Shown here one piece after another: positions 8,230 to 17,113 of a DNA stretch of 64,000 nucleotides; positions within the stretch are counted from its first letter, which is position 1, and every line of letters begins with the position of its first letter. The notes below the pieces were generated by a model. It had not been told where the DNA came from. It ran no database searches and saw nothing but the letters and a program-made list of their open reading frames with translations. Origin of the DNA: Darwinimomas sp963643215 (GTDB lineage: Bacteria; Bacillota; Clostridia; Lachnospirales; Lachnospiraceae); the NCBI GenBank assembly GCA_963643215.1, contig CAVIJY010000003.1, positions 1 to 64,000 on the forward strand, given 5' to 3'. The position numbers and the translations under genes were made by a program.

Positions 8230-9672
8230 TCAATATGTCCCGATCGGCGGCTTCACATAATCCGGAAGCGGGCACTTGTAGCCTCCTCCGTTCTTTTTGA
8301 GAAGCTCCGCCTTTGCGGCTTTGATCGCCTCGGGGTCGTTCATGATCTTCGCGAATGCCAGCGCCATAACCTCCCCCGCCTTGACCATTCCCTTCATGCC
8401 TATCTGTGAGCCGGACAGCGCCGTGCTCTGCCAGCTGTGTCCCACATTGCCCACGCAGAATGTTGCGACATTGAGCACCACCGTAGGCGCCGCATACGCG
8501 ACATCTCCTACATCCGTGGAGCCCGAGTTGATCTGCAGCGATCTCGGGTCAAACGGATGCACCTTGCAGTCGAGCGGCTTTTCCATCACAGCGTCTATCT
8601 CATCGGGTTCATAAAGCCCCTCAAGGCTCTCCCTGATATCTCTCTGCATATCCTTGCTGTATGTTCTCAGAAACTTCAGTGCAAGCTCATAGTCATCCTC
8701 ACTCCAGTCCGGCGCGCCGCACTCTCTGAAGGCCTCATCAAGCTTTGCCGCCAGCACTGTATTGGGAGTATTGTCCGAAAATGCCATCGTGATATCGTAG
8801 TGCATCCTTGTTCCGGTCATCATGGCGGCTCCCTTGGCCACATCCACAACCCGGTTGAATATCTCCTGCATCTGCTTTACCTTCGGTGCACGAACCTCAT
8901 ATTTGATCACGCTGTGCGCCTGAACCACATTCGGAGCCGTGCCGCCCGCATCCGAGTATGCATAGTGGATCCTTGCCTTGTCTATGATATGCTCTCTCAG
9001 ATAGTTGCAGCCCACATTCATCAGCTCGGCTCCGTCGAGCGCCGATCTTCCGAGATACGGCGTCGCTCCCGCGTGAGATGCCACTCCGTCGAATATAAAA
9101 TTTGCTCCCATGATGGCCGAATCCGCGCTGGACTGGACTCTGTTCAGATTGCCCGGATGCCATGTGTATACTATATCCACATCATCAAAGTAACCTGCAC
9201 GCGCTATAAACTGCTTCGATCCTGCCCCCTCCTCGGCCGGGCATCCGAAGAATATGATGGTTCCGTCAAGATCATTATCATCCATATATTTCTTCAGAGC
9301 CACTGCCGCCAGAAAGCATCCCGTACCCAGCAGATTGTGTCCGCAGCCGTGTCCGGGCTTTCCGGGCTCCTCCGCCGACTTTTCCGGTATGCCGCATCTC
9401 TGGTTCAGTCCGTCCAGAGCATCATACTCCGCAAGCGTCGCCATGACAGGCTTTCCGCTGCCTCTTTTGTATGTAGCCGTAAATGCTGTCGGAATCTCGG
9501 CTATCCCCTCCTCGATCTCAAACCCGTGCTTTTTCAGCGCATCGATGAGCGCTCTCGAGGATCTGCTCTCCTCAAAGGCGAGCTCTGCATATCCCCATAT
9601 GTCTCTCGCAAGGCCTATAGCCTCATCCTTGTATTCATCTACCGCTTCTCTTATCTGCTCCAGCTGTGTCAT
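8230..9672 (-). CDS. M20-family amidohydrolase, AbgB-like
   Basis: A 480-residue M20 metallo-aminoacylase/carboxypeptidase. The zinc-site segment GHGCGHN lies near residue 108, the catalytic region CPAEEGAGSKQF near 145, and a lid domain insert with FDGVASHAGATPY occupies the middle. It most resembles the AbgB subunit of p-aminobenzoyl-glutamate hydrolase, including the INSGSTDVGDV segment toward the C-terminus, but related enzymes cleave other N-acyl amino acids or peptides. The ATG at 9672 has CGGAGGAAGT. It follows an amino-acid ABC importer on the same strand, so the importer may bring in its substrate, an acylated or peptidyl amino acid. No AbgA partner is seen. Confidence 0.83.
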   Translation of the reverse strand: MTQLEQIREAVDEYKDEAIGLARDIWGYAELAFEESRSSRALIDALKKHGFEIEEGIAEIPTAFTATYKRGSGKPVMATLAEYDALDGLNQRCGIPEKSAEEPGKPGHGCGHNLLGTGCFLAAVALKKYMDDNDLDGTIIFFGCPAEEGAGSKQFIARAGYFDDVDIVYTWHPGNLNRVQSSADSAIMGANFIFDGVASHAGATPYLGRSALDGAELMNVGCNYLREHIIDKARIHYAYSDAGGTAPNVVQAHSVIKYEVRAPKVKQMQEIFNRVVDVAKGAAMMTGTRMHYDITMAFSDNTPNTVLAAKLDEAFRECGAPDWSEDDYELALKFLRTYSKDMQRDIRESLEGLYEPDEIDAVMEKPLDCKVHPFDPRSLQINSGSTDVGDVAYAAPTVVLNVATFCVGNVGHSWQSTALSGSQIGMKGMVKAGEVMALAFAKIMNDPEAIKAAKAELLKKNGGGYKCPLPDYVKPPIGTY

Positions 9673-9772
9673 ACTTCCTCCGCTTATAACTCCATTTTCG
9701 ATGCTGACATGACCCCGAGAGTCATCGCCGCATCAGACGGACATATATCTCTTCAGAGCCATGATATCACTC

Positions 9773-10507
9773 CTACAGTACCATGCTCAAGAATCGTATC
9801 GTCTCCGGCTCTCTCGGAACCGTGAATATAGTCTCGGGGCTTCCCTCCTCCTTGATGACTCCGTCGCATATAAACATCACTCTGTCTGATACCTCTCTGG
9901 CAAATCCCATCTCGTGCGTCACTATCACGGTGGTCATACCCGATGAGGCGAGCCGTTCTATGACCTCCAGCACCCCTTTGACCATCTCGGGATCAAGAGC
10001 CGAGGTCGGCTCATCAAAGAGCATGACCTCAGGATGCATTGCAAGTGCTCTCACGATGGAAAGACGCTGCTTTTGACCTCCCGACAGCTTTCTCGGATAC
10101 TCAGCAGCCTTGTCCTTCAAGCCCACTGTATCCAGCAGCTCCATAGCCTCGTTCTCTGCCGCTTCACGGGCAATATGCTTTTCCAGCATCGGAGCCAGCG
10201 TTATATTCTCCAGCACGGTCAGATGCGGAAATACATTGTAGTTCTGGAAGACCATCCCTATGCGCTTTCTGTAATCGGCTATATGATCCTTCTTGATGGT
10301 GATATCCTCGCCCTCAAAGAATACCTTTCCCGAGGTCGGCTCCTCCAGAAGATTCAGGCACCTCAGGAATGTCGATTTGCCGCCTCCGGACGGGCCTATG
10401 ATGGATACAACCTCTCCCTTGTGTATGACTGCGTCTATCCCCCTGAGAACATGCAGGCTGCCGAAGCTCTTCGTAAGCCCCTGTGTTCTGATTATCTCCT
10501 CTGCCAT
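9773..10507 (-). CDS. Polar amino-acid ABC transporter, ATPase subunit
   Basis: 244 residues, GlnQ/HisP type. Walker A GPSGGGKST (about 39-47), Q-loop in MVFQNYNVFPHLTVLEN, signature LSGGQKQR, Walker B VMLFDEPTSALDPE and the switch VTHEMGFAREV are all intact, so it should be an active ATPase. It powers the permease encoded 17 bases upstream in a solute-binding protein, permease, ATPase order. A 100-base gap with no gene separates it from the M20 amidohydrolase that follows. Confidence 0.93.
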   Translation of the reverse strand: MAEEIIRTQGLTKSFGSLHVLRGIDAVIHKGEVVSIIGPSGGGKSTFLRCLNLLEEPTSGKVFFEGEDITIKKDHIADYRKRIGMVFQNYNVFPHLTVLENITLAPMLEKHIAREAAENEAMELLDTVGLKDKAAEYPRKLSGGQKQRLSIVRALAMHPEVMLFDEPTSALDPEMVKGVLEVIERLASSGMTTVIVTHEMGFAREVSDRVMFICDGVIKEEGSPETIFTVPREPETIRFLSMVL

Positions 10508-10523
10508 GTAGTTCTCCTGTGCT

Positions 10524-11186
10524 CTAATCGCTGATGCTGAGCTTCTTTTCTATGATGCCCAGCAGTCTTGAAAGTGAAAAGTTCAGCGCAAAATATATCG
10601 CTCCGACGATAGTTAATGACTCAAGTGCCAGAAATGTTGCCGATTGCACGCTTTTATAGCTTGTCATGAGCTCCTGCACGAAGAATACAGATGCCAGGGA
10701 TGTGGCCTTGACCGTCGATATGAATTCATTGCCCAAAGCCGGGAGTATGTTTTTGACAGCCTGTGGCAGAATGATCCTCCTCATCACATTTTTTTCGGAG
10801 AGTCCCAGACTGCGGGCTGCCTCCCACTGTCCCTTGTCTACTGCATTTATCCCTGCCCGTATGATCTCTGATATGTATGCGGAGGCATTGACCGTGAGTG
10901 CCACCAGAATACACTGCGTATCCGACAGCTCTACCGAAGGAAACAGCTTCGGAAGTCCTATCCAGAAGAAATACAGCTGAAGCAGACTCGGTGTTCCTCT
11001 CAATATCTCGATATATGTACCGGATATCGCACCCAGAAGTCTGGAGCGGCTCATCTTCATGCATGCGACAAAAAATCCCAGAATCGATCCGAATATCACC
11101 ACAACAGCCGATATCCACAGAGTTCCCCACAGACCGGATACGAACACGCCGCTGTATCTTGCCCAAATCTTTATTATCTTGTCCAT
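10524..11186 (-). CDS. Polar amino-acid ABC transporter, permease
   Basis: About 220 residues with five predicted membrane helices of the HisM/GlnP family. The EAA loop that contacts the ATPase is EAARSLGLSEKNVMRRIILP. The ATG at 11186 is preferred because GGGAG lies 8 bases upstream; an in-frame GTG at 11192 is too close to it. Only one permease gene is present, so the transporter would use a homodimer. Operon with the lipoprotein gene before it and the ATPase after it. Confidence 0.92.
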   Translation of the reverse strand: MDKIIKIWARYSGVFVSGLWGTLWISAVVVIFGSILGFFVACMKMSRSRLLGAISGTYIEILRGTPSLLQLYFFWIGLPKLFPSVELSDTQCILVALTVNASAYISEIIRAGINAVDKGQWEAARSLGLSEKNVMRRIILPQAVKNILPALGNEFISTVKATSLASVFFVQELMTSYKSVQSATFLALESLTIVGAIYFALNFSLSRLLGIIEKKLSISD

Positions 11187-11207
11187 GTTCACTGCTCCCT
11201 GTCCGGA

Positions 11208-12158
11208 TCAGTCAATGCCGAGGGACTTCGCATACTCTGTATAATAATCATGCCACTGCTCTATCTGTCCTGCCTCGTTAAGCTCGTCTATACATTCATC
11301 CACAAATTCTATCAGACTCTCTGTATCATCAAGGCATGCCGTGATGCGCATACCTGTCATCTCGTCGCTTACATCAAATCTGTAGTCGGTGGTTACGATG
11401 CTGCCGGAGTTTGACTCTCCGTAGAGGTCAGCCGACGATACAGCGCAAATGGCCACATCAGCCTTTCCCTCGCTTACCGCCAGATATGCGTCAGTTGTTG
11501 ATGAAACCAGCTTTTTCTCCTTAACCTTGGTGATATTCTGATCAAAGAGAGCTTCCTGCACCGATCCGCTCTGCATCACTACAACTGCATCGCTCAGATC
11601 CTCGAGTGTCCTGTACTTGTCCTTATCCTCAGCTCTGACTGCAAAGCCGTATCCCGAGTTCTGTGAGAAATAGTATCCCTTTGACATCCTCATGACCTCG
11701 GCTCTGGCCGGTGAATATGCCAGTGATGATACAGCCAGATCGTACTTTCCGTCTACTATGCCCGCAAGGACTGCCGAAAACTCAAGCGGAACTATCTTGA
11801 GGCTGACTCCAAGCTTCTGAGCTATATACCTGGCGATTTCGATATCCATTCCCTGATATTGCTCATCGCCCTGCCTGGAGGAATCTATAAACTCGTTCGG
11901 AGCGAAATAAGGCTCCGTGCAGACCTCGAGAACGCCCTTTTCCTTGATCTTTGCAAGCCTTCCCGTAAGCTCCTCTGCATCCTGCGTCTCATCCGCGACC
12001 TTTGAATCCGCTGATGCCGCATCGCCTGCCGATGCGTTGGCGCCGCTTTCGGATACCGACTGCGTCTGAGCAGCACTGCCCGTGCTCTCCTTAGCCGAGC
12101 AGGCCGCAGATGAAAGCACTACAGCTGCCGCCAGTATGACAGAAATAAACCTTTTCAT
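11208..12158 (-). CDS. Amino-acid ABC transporter, solute-binding lipoprotein
   Basis: 316 residues. The N-terminus is a lipoprotein signal: KR, a hydrophobic stretch, then the lipobox SSAAC with Cys at residue 20, so Lgt (also in this window) would anchor it to the outer face of the membrane. A Ser/Ala/Glu-rich linker follows, then a SBP_bac_3 domain with EVCTEPYFAPNEF and MDIEIARYIAQKLG, typical of polar amino-acid binders. First gene of the importer operon. Its leader (12159-12249) is cut by an assembly gap upstream, so promoter and regulation cannot be read. Confidence 0.92.
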   Translation of the reverse strand: MKRFISVILAAAVVLSSAACSAKESTGSAAQTQSVSESGANASAGDAASADSKVADETQDAEELTGRLAKIKEKGVLEVCTEPYFAPNEFIDSSRQGDEQYQGMDIEIARYIAQKLGVSLKIVPLEFSAVLAGIVDGKYDLAVSSLAYSPARAEVMRMSKGYYFSQNSGYGFAVRAEDKDKYRTLEDLSDAVVVMQSGSVQEALFDQNITKVKEKKLVSSTTDAYLAVSEGKADVAICAVSSADLYGESNSGSIVTTDYRFDVSDEMTGMRITACLDDTESLIEFVDECIDELNEAGQIEQWHDYYTEYAKSLGID

Positions 12159-12249
12159 GATGTTCTCCCCTCATATATACATTTCATAACGAACCTGACA
12201 CTACCCGTATCACCGTCTTACGCATCACCCGGAGCGATGACATCTTTTT

Positions 12250-12432
12250 NNNNNNNNNNNNNNNNNNNNNNNNNNNNNNNNNNNNNNNNNNNNNNNNNNN
12301 NNNNNNNNNNNNNNNNNNNNNNNNNNNNNNNNNNNNNNNNNNNNNNNNNNNNNNNNNNNNNNNNNNNNNNNNNNNNNNNNNNNNNNNNNNNNNNNNNNNN
12401 NNNNNNNNNNNNNNNNNNNNNNNNNNNNNNNN
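12250..12432. other. Assembly gap (183 N) between ftsZ and the ABC importer
   Basis: Unknown bases. The ftsZ terminator and the promoter region of the importer operon are expected here. The readable flanks (12159-12249 and 12433-12471) show no gene. Confidence 0.95.
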
Positions 12433-12471
12433 AAAGCACACGGCCTGTGTATTCATGTCCTCACATATCTG

Positions 12472-13755
12472 TCAGTTTTTTGTCTTCAGGAAATCAGGAA
12501 TATTGATCTTCTGGATATCTCTGTTTGCTCTTCTGCGAGCCTGACTTGCCTGAGGTGCCTGACGGCTTTCCTCATCATCCAGATCGAGCGATGCAGGAAG
12601 GCTGCTGGCTATTCCTCCGGATGTCCTCGGAAGCGGAGCCGGACTGTCATCTCCGATGATATCCAGCTGCGGAGCCGGCTTGAATGTCGTCTGTCTCTGC
12701 GGCTGCACTACCTTAGGCTCCTCCTGCTTCGCAGAGAAATTCCTGATCACATTCTTGTCCTGCTTCAGTATACTGTTGAGATTCGGACCCGCGATATGTC
12801 TGTCATCAAGTCCTGTAGCGATAACCGTAACCGTGATCTGATCCTGTCTGCTCTCATCCTCCATGGCGCCGAAGATGATATTTGCATCCTCCGCTGCTCT
12901 CTCCTTGACATAGTCTGCAGCCTCATATGCCTCATACAGTCCTATATCTCCGGATACATTGATGATGATATTGGTTGCCCCATCGATCGTAGTCTCAAGA
13001 AGCGGCGAAGAAACAGCCTGCTTTACAGCCTCGAGCGCCTTGTCATCACCTGACGCTGTTCCGATGCCGATATGAGCTACACCCTTGTCACACATTACGG
13101 TCTGTACATCTGCAAAGTCCAGATTGATAAGCGCCGGGATATTGATCAGATCGGTGATGCCCGATACCGCCTGAACCAGTATGTCATCAGCCTTTCTGAA
13201 GGCGTCCTGAATGCCCGTTCTCTTATCCACCACCTGAAGCAGCTTATCATTCGGGATGACTATCAGACTGTCTACATTCTCCTTGAGCTTTTCTATGCCC
13301 TCGATGGCGTTCTTCATACGAAGCTTGCCCTCGAACTCAAACGGCTTCGTGACAACGCCCACAGTCAGTATACCCATCTCCTTGGCTATACCCGCTATGA
13401 CAGGTGATGCTCCCGTACCTGTTCCGCCGCCCATTCCGCAGGTAACAAATACCATATTTACACCCTGAAGAGCGTTAACTATATCGTCGTGGCTCTCTTC
13501 TGCGGACTTTGCACCCACATCCGGGATGGAACCGCAGCCGAGTCCCCTCGCAGTTTTCTCTCCTATCTGCATAGTGGTCGGAGCATGGCTCTTGAGCAGC
13601 ACCTGCTTGTCCGTATTGACCGCAAGAAAGTCTACTCCCTCCACATCCATCTCTATCATTCTGTCTATTGCATTATTTCCTGCACCACCGACACCGATGA
13701 CCAGAATCCTGACCAGGTTCTCTGTCGGTTCACTGTTGATTTCTATCAAGCTCAA
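12472..13755 (-). CDS. ftsZ: Cell division protein FtsZ
   Basis: 427 residues. FtsZ is the tubulin-like GTPase that polymerises into the division ring. The tubulin signature GGGTGTG lies at 109-115, the N-terminal nucleotide loop GVGGAGNNA at 21-29, and the T7-loop region NLDFADV in the middle. After about residue 320 a disordered linker ends in INIPDFLKTKN, the conserved C-terminal peptide that binds membrane tethers. Start: TTG at 13755, placed 8 bases after CCGGAGG; no ATG fits. Last gene of the dcw cluster with its own promoter. No ftsA lies next to it, so another tether (for example SepF) is presumably encoded elsewhere. Confidence 0.96.
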   Translation of the reverse strand: MSLIEINSEPTENLVRILVIGVGGAGNNAIDRMIEMDVEGVDFLAVNTDKQVLLKSHAPTTMQIGEKTARGLGCGSIPDVGAKSAEESHDDIVNALQGVNMVFVTCGMGGGTGTGASPVIAGIAKEMGILTVGVVTKPFEFEGKLRMKNAIEGIEKLKENVDSLIVIPNDKLLQVVDKRTGIQDAFRKADDILVQAVSGITDLINIPALINLDFADVQTVMCDKGVAHIGIGTASGDDKALEAVKQAVSSPLLETTIDGATNIIINVSGDIGLYEAYEAADYVKERAAEDANIIFGAMEDESRQDQITVTVIATGLDDRHIAGPNLNSILKQDKNVIRNFSAKQEEPKVVQPQRQTTFKPAPQLDIIGDDSPAPLPRTSGGIASSLPASLDLDDEESRQAPQASQARRRANRDIQKINIPDFLKTKN

Positions 13756-13833
13756 GCTTTTTACCTCCGGAGGTCACATCCAAAAACAAAACAATCGCAT
13801 ATCGTGCTGACATGCCAATCTAAACTCTTGATT

Positions 13834-13862
13834 ATAATAAACTTTCAGCCATGAATTGGCAA
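13834..13862 (-). promoter_or_regulatory. Promoter of ftsZ
   Basis: TTGCCA (13857-13862, 5 of 6) and TATTAT (13834-13839, 5 of 6) on the minus strand with a 17-base spacer, in the 119-base gap between ftsQ and ftsZ. It would give a leader of about 70 bases and let ftsZ be expressed beyond the level of the dcw operon. Confidence 0.68.
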
Positions 13863-13874
13863 CTGATTTAAGGC

Positions 13875-14585
13875 TCAATTTCGTTTAAAAGTATAGGCCG
13901 CATTATCGTTATTTTTATCATAGGTGTCAAGATACAAGGTTCCCGACATACCCTCCAGCTCGGGCAGCATATCCGCCAATTCTCTGATCTTTCCGTTCAT
14001 ATCACTATACGTGCCGAGCTTTACAATTATATCACCTATATATAGTGTCGCGTTCCTCGCATCGTCATAATTTATACAGTCGACGCCTATACTGTTCAAT
14101 GAAAGCATCTGTGTGAGGTTGAGTATATTTTCAAATATTCTCGGATCCGCAACCGGAAGCTTCTGATACAGCACTATGCTTCCGAATTGCAGCCCCGTGA
14201 TCCTCGGTATACCCTCGAGTGTCTCATAGGAGCTTTCGACCACTATACCGTCCTTGTCGAAATACATCCTGCTGCTCATGTATTCCACATATCCTACGAC
14301 GCTTTTTTCATACACTATGATATCTATCGAATCTATCCCGGTAAATGTCACTGTATAGTCCTGAACAAAAGGTATGCTCTTCTTCTGCCCCAGCAGATTT
14401 TGTATAAAGACGACGATGCTGCGCCCTGACATGGAATCCCCCAATATTTCGTCCGCTATCTCCTCGTCGGTATACCATGCCGCACCCTGTACAGTTATAT
14501 TTTTGATCTTTATCGAAAAAACAAAGCCGCATGCGATCAGAAGACATGCCGCTGCGGCCGCGATGATTCTGGCTCTTATACTCAT
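13875..14585 (-). CDS. ftsQ: Cell division protein FtsQ/DivIB
   Basis: 236 residues. A short cytoplasmic N-terminus (MSIRARI) is followed by one membrane helix (about 6-25) and an extracytoplasmic POTRA domain starting near IKNITVQGAAWYTDEEI, then a beta domain; this is the FtsQ/DivIB layout. It bridges FtsL and other divisome parts. The ATG at 14585 gives a clean signal anchor; an upstream in-frame extension overlaps ftsW and has no membrane character. The ribosome binding site is weak, so translation may be coupled to ftsW, whose stop is 16 bases away. Confidence 0.85.
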   Translation of the reverse strand: MSIRARIIAAAAACLLIACGFVFSIKIKNITVQGAAWYTDEEIADEILGDSMSGRSIVVFIQNLLGQKKSIPFVQDYTVTFTGIDSIDIIVYEKSVVGYVEYMSSRMYFDKDGIVVESSYETLEGIPRITGLQFGSIVLYQKLPVADPRIFENILNLTQMLSLNSIGVDCINYDDARNATLYIGDIIVKLGTYSDMNGKIRELADMLPELEGMSGTLYLDTYDKNNDNAAYTFKRN

Positions 14586-14601
14586 AATCCATCCGTCCGG
14601 T

Positions 14602-15744
14602 CTATCCGATCCTGATGCTTCTTGACACTCCCAGCACCAGCCCCATCTCGCAAAGCAGAAGCAGTACCGAGGTGCCTCCGTAGCTGATGAACGGAAGCGT
14701 GATCCCCGTATTGGGTATGACATTGGAAACTACGCATATATTCAATATCAGCTGTATGGCCACATGAGCCATAACACCTGCCGTAAGCAAAGTTCCGTAC
14801 AGATCCGGAGCCGAGTTTGCTATCACAAGGCATCTCCACAGCAGGAACAGAAACATAAGAATCACCGATACCGCGCCGAACAGTCCCAGCTCCTCGCAGA
14901 TGATGGCAAATATCATATCATTCTGCGCCTCCGGTACGAATCCGAGTTTCTGTATGCTTTCTCCGAGTCCCCGTCCCGTCAGCCCTCCCGAGCCTATGGC
15001 ATACAGCCCCTGAAGCACCTGATATCCGCCGTCCAGCGGATGTGCTCCCGGATCCAGCCATACCATGATACGGCTCAGCTGGTAGTCCTTGAGCAGTCCT
15101 ATGGCATGCAACAGATTGGCTATGGGCTCCACAAATCTCAAAAACAGCACTGCGCCCGCTATCGCGATATAGTAAACGAGCTGTTTTTTTGTTGCGATAA
15201 ATGACATGATGAAGGCGATCCCCACGATGATGATACCGGAGCTGAGATTGTTCATCATGACAAAGATCGCAGAGAGCATGTCATACGCCATGACTCTCAT
15301 GAGGCCTTTCCATGTGTCAATTTCATCTCCCATATTCGTGATGTAGACACACAGGAACATGATAAGCGTGATCTTCGCCAGCTCAGTAGGCTGGAATGAG
15401 ATGGGTCCCAGCGGAAGCCAGCGCTTCTGGCCATTTGCCTCTCTTCCTACGAACAATACCACAATCACCAGAATTATCGAAATCCCATATGCAACAGGAG
15501 ATAATCTCAGCCAGAAGTGATAGTCGACAAATGATATGGCTATCATGGCTGCAACTCCTACAAGAGCTATGGCTGCCTGACGCTTCAGGAAATACATGGG
15601 ATCTCCGAATTTATCCTGAGCTCTGTAGGAGCTTGCCGAATATATCATCATCAGGCCGAATACCAGCAATATGATGATTATAAACACAAGGCTGTAATCA
15701 TAGAAATGTTTTGTATTGTTGCCTCCCGCAGGTCTGGATGCCAT
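14602..15744 (-). CDS. ftsW: Peptidoglycan glycosyltransferase FtsW (SEDS family)
   Basis: 380 residues with about ten membrane helices of the SEDS family, which polymerise lipid II into glycan strands together with a class B penicillin-binding protein. Typical segments include KRQAAIALVGV, the large loop with GGYQVLQGLYAIGSGGLTGRGLG, and the C-terminal GITLPFISYGGTS. It starts one base after the murD stop codon, so translation is coupled. Its position after murD and next to the PBP gene in the dcw operon marks it as the divisome SEDS protein rather than RodA. Confidence 0.93.
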   Translation of the reverse strand: MASRPAGGNNTKHFYDYSLVFIIIILLVFGLMMIYSASSYRAQDKFGDPMYFLKRQAAIALVGVAAMIAISFVDYHFWLRLSPVAYGISIILVIVVLFVGREANGQKRWLPLGPISFQPTELAKITLIMFLCVYITNMGDEIDTWKGLMRVMAYDMLSAIFVMMNNLSSGIIIVGIAFIMSFIATKKQLVYYIAIAGAVLFLRFVEPIANLLHAIGLLKDYQLSRIMVWLDPGAHPLDGGYQVLQGLYAIGSGGLTGRGLGESIQKLGFVPEAQNDMIFAIICEELGLFGAVSVILMFLFLLWRCLVIANSAPDLYGTLLTAGVMAHVAIQLILNICVVSNVIPNTGITLPFISYGGTSVLLLLCEMGLVLGVSRSIRIG

Positions 15745-15745
15745 A

Positions 15746-17095
15746 TCACAGATTCATGACGCATTCCTTGAAGATGCGTCCCCTTTCTTCATAATTCTTG
15801 AACATACCCCAGCTGGCGCAGGCCGGTGACAGAAGCACACAATCCCCCATATCAGCATAAGAGTATGCCGTCTTGACAGCCTCCTCCATATCATCAACAA
15901 ATACTATGTTCTGAAAGCCGTGAGCTCTGGCGCAGCGATCTATCGCCTCCCGGGTCTGTCCCATCAGTATCAGCTCCTTGACTCTTCCGTCAAATGCCTC
16001 TATCCACTCATCATATTCCGAATGCTTGTCATATCCTCCGGCTATGAGAACTATCCTGCCCGGCATGCTCTGGATGGCCTTTATGGCCGCGTCCGGATTG
16101 GTTCCCTTTGAATCATTGTAAAACTTTATTCCGCCTCTGTTCCGCACAAATTCTATCCTGTGCTCCACAGCCTTGAACTCGCGAAGTCCCTCTCTGATCG
16201 AATCAAGCTCCACACCGCAGCACAGTGCCATGGCGATGGCTGCCATAGCATTTTCATGGTTATGCGTACCGAGGATCTGCAGCTCGTCGACATTCAGTAC
16301 TTTTGTCTCCTCGCCGCCTTTTTTCAGGATAATATCCCGCCCGCGCAGGAATATTCCCTCGTCCAGCTCATGAGCACTCGAAAAGAATATCACTTTGGGC
16401 TCTATACCACTCTCACCAAACTCGCGAAGCACCGGATCCTCGTAATTGAGTATGCAGTAATCCTCCTTCGTCTGATTGGATGTGATATCCTCCTTGACAC
16501 GGATATACTCCTCCATCGTATGGTGACGGTTCAGATGATCCGGAGTGATATTCAGTATCGCGCTTACATGCGGATGAAAGTCGGTGATTGTCTCCAGCTG
16601 AAAGCTCGAAACCTCAAGCACCGTCATCGAATCCTCTGTACTCATGAGTGCCGTCTCCGTATACGGAAGGCCTATATTGCCGACTACAAATGTCTGCGGG
16701 TATTTCTTTTTAAGCAGCTCTCCGGTCAGTGTGGTTGTGGTCGTCTTGCCGTTTGTCCCGGTTATGGCAACCACCTGCCCTTTGTCCTTTGAAAATGCAA
16801 GCTGTATCTCGCTCCAGACGGCCACCCCGCAATCGTCCAGCACGCCTACAAAGTCTGCATCAAGAGGTATGCCGGGGCTTATGATACACAGCGTGATGTC
16901 CTTCAGATCCGATGGCTGCAGCTTGCCGAGCACCACCTTGACATCTTTGTCATCATCAAAGTTTTGTCTGATCGTGCTCTCGTTCAGATCCGCATTGCTG
17001 TCATATAAGAGCACTGCTCCTCCAAGCTTGAGGAGCATCCTGCTCGCCGCTATTCCGCTTTTTCCGGCTCCCGCCACCATCACTCTTTCTGCCAT
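15746..17095 (-). CDS. murD: UDP-N-acetylmuramoyl-L-alanine--D-glutamate ligase
   Basis: 449 residues. MurD adds D-glutamate to UDP-MurNAc-L-Ala with ATP in the cytoplasm. An N-terminal Rossmann-like domain (VMVAGAGKSGIAASRML) binds the UDP moiety, the central ATPase has VAITGTNGKTTTTTL, and the C-terminal ligase domain carries FYNDSKGTNPDAAIKA. All expected motifs are intact. It lies 18 bases after mraY in the dcw operon. murG is not between murD and ftsW or after ftsW as in many relatives. Confidence 0.95.
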   Translation of the reverse strand: MAERVMVAGAGKSGIAASRMLLKLGGAVLLYDSNADLNESTIRQNFDDDKDVKVVLGKLQPSDLKDITLCIISPGIPLDADFVGVLDDCGVAVWSEIQLAFSKDKGQVVAITGTNGKTTTTTLTGELLKKKYPQTFVVGNIGLPYTETALMSTEDSMTVLEVSSFQLETITDFHPHVSAILNITPDHLNRHHTMEEYIRVKEDITSNQTKEDYCILNYEDPVLREFGESGIEPKVIFFSSAHELDEGIFLRGRDIILKKGGEETKVLNVDELQILGTHNHENAMAAIAMALCCGVELDSIREGLREFKAVEHRIEFVRNRGGIKFYNDSKGTNPDAAIKAIQSMPGRIVLIAGGYDKHSEYDEWIEAFDGRVKELILMGQTREAIDRCARAHGFQNIVFVDDMEEAVKTAYSYADMGDCVLLSPACASWGMFKNYEERGRIFKECVMNL

Positions 17096-17113
17096 GTCAT
17101 ATCTCCCTGATCT

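Noticed and set aside
12159..12249. Riboswitch in the leader of the amino-acid importer
   Set aside because: Only about 90 bases are readable before the N gap and no known consensus is visible.
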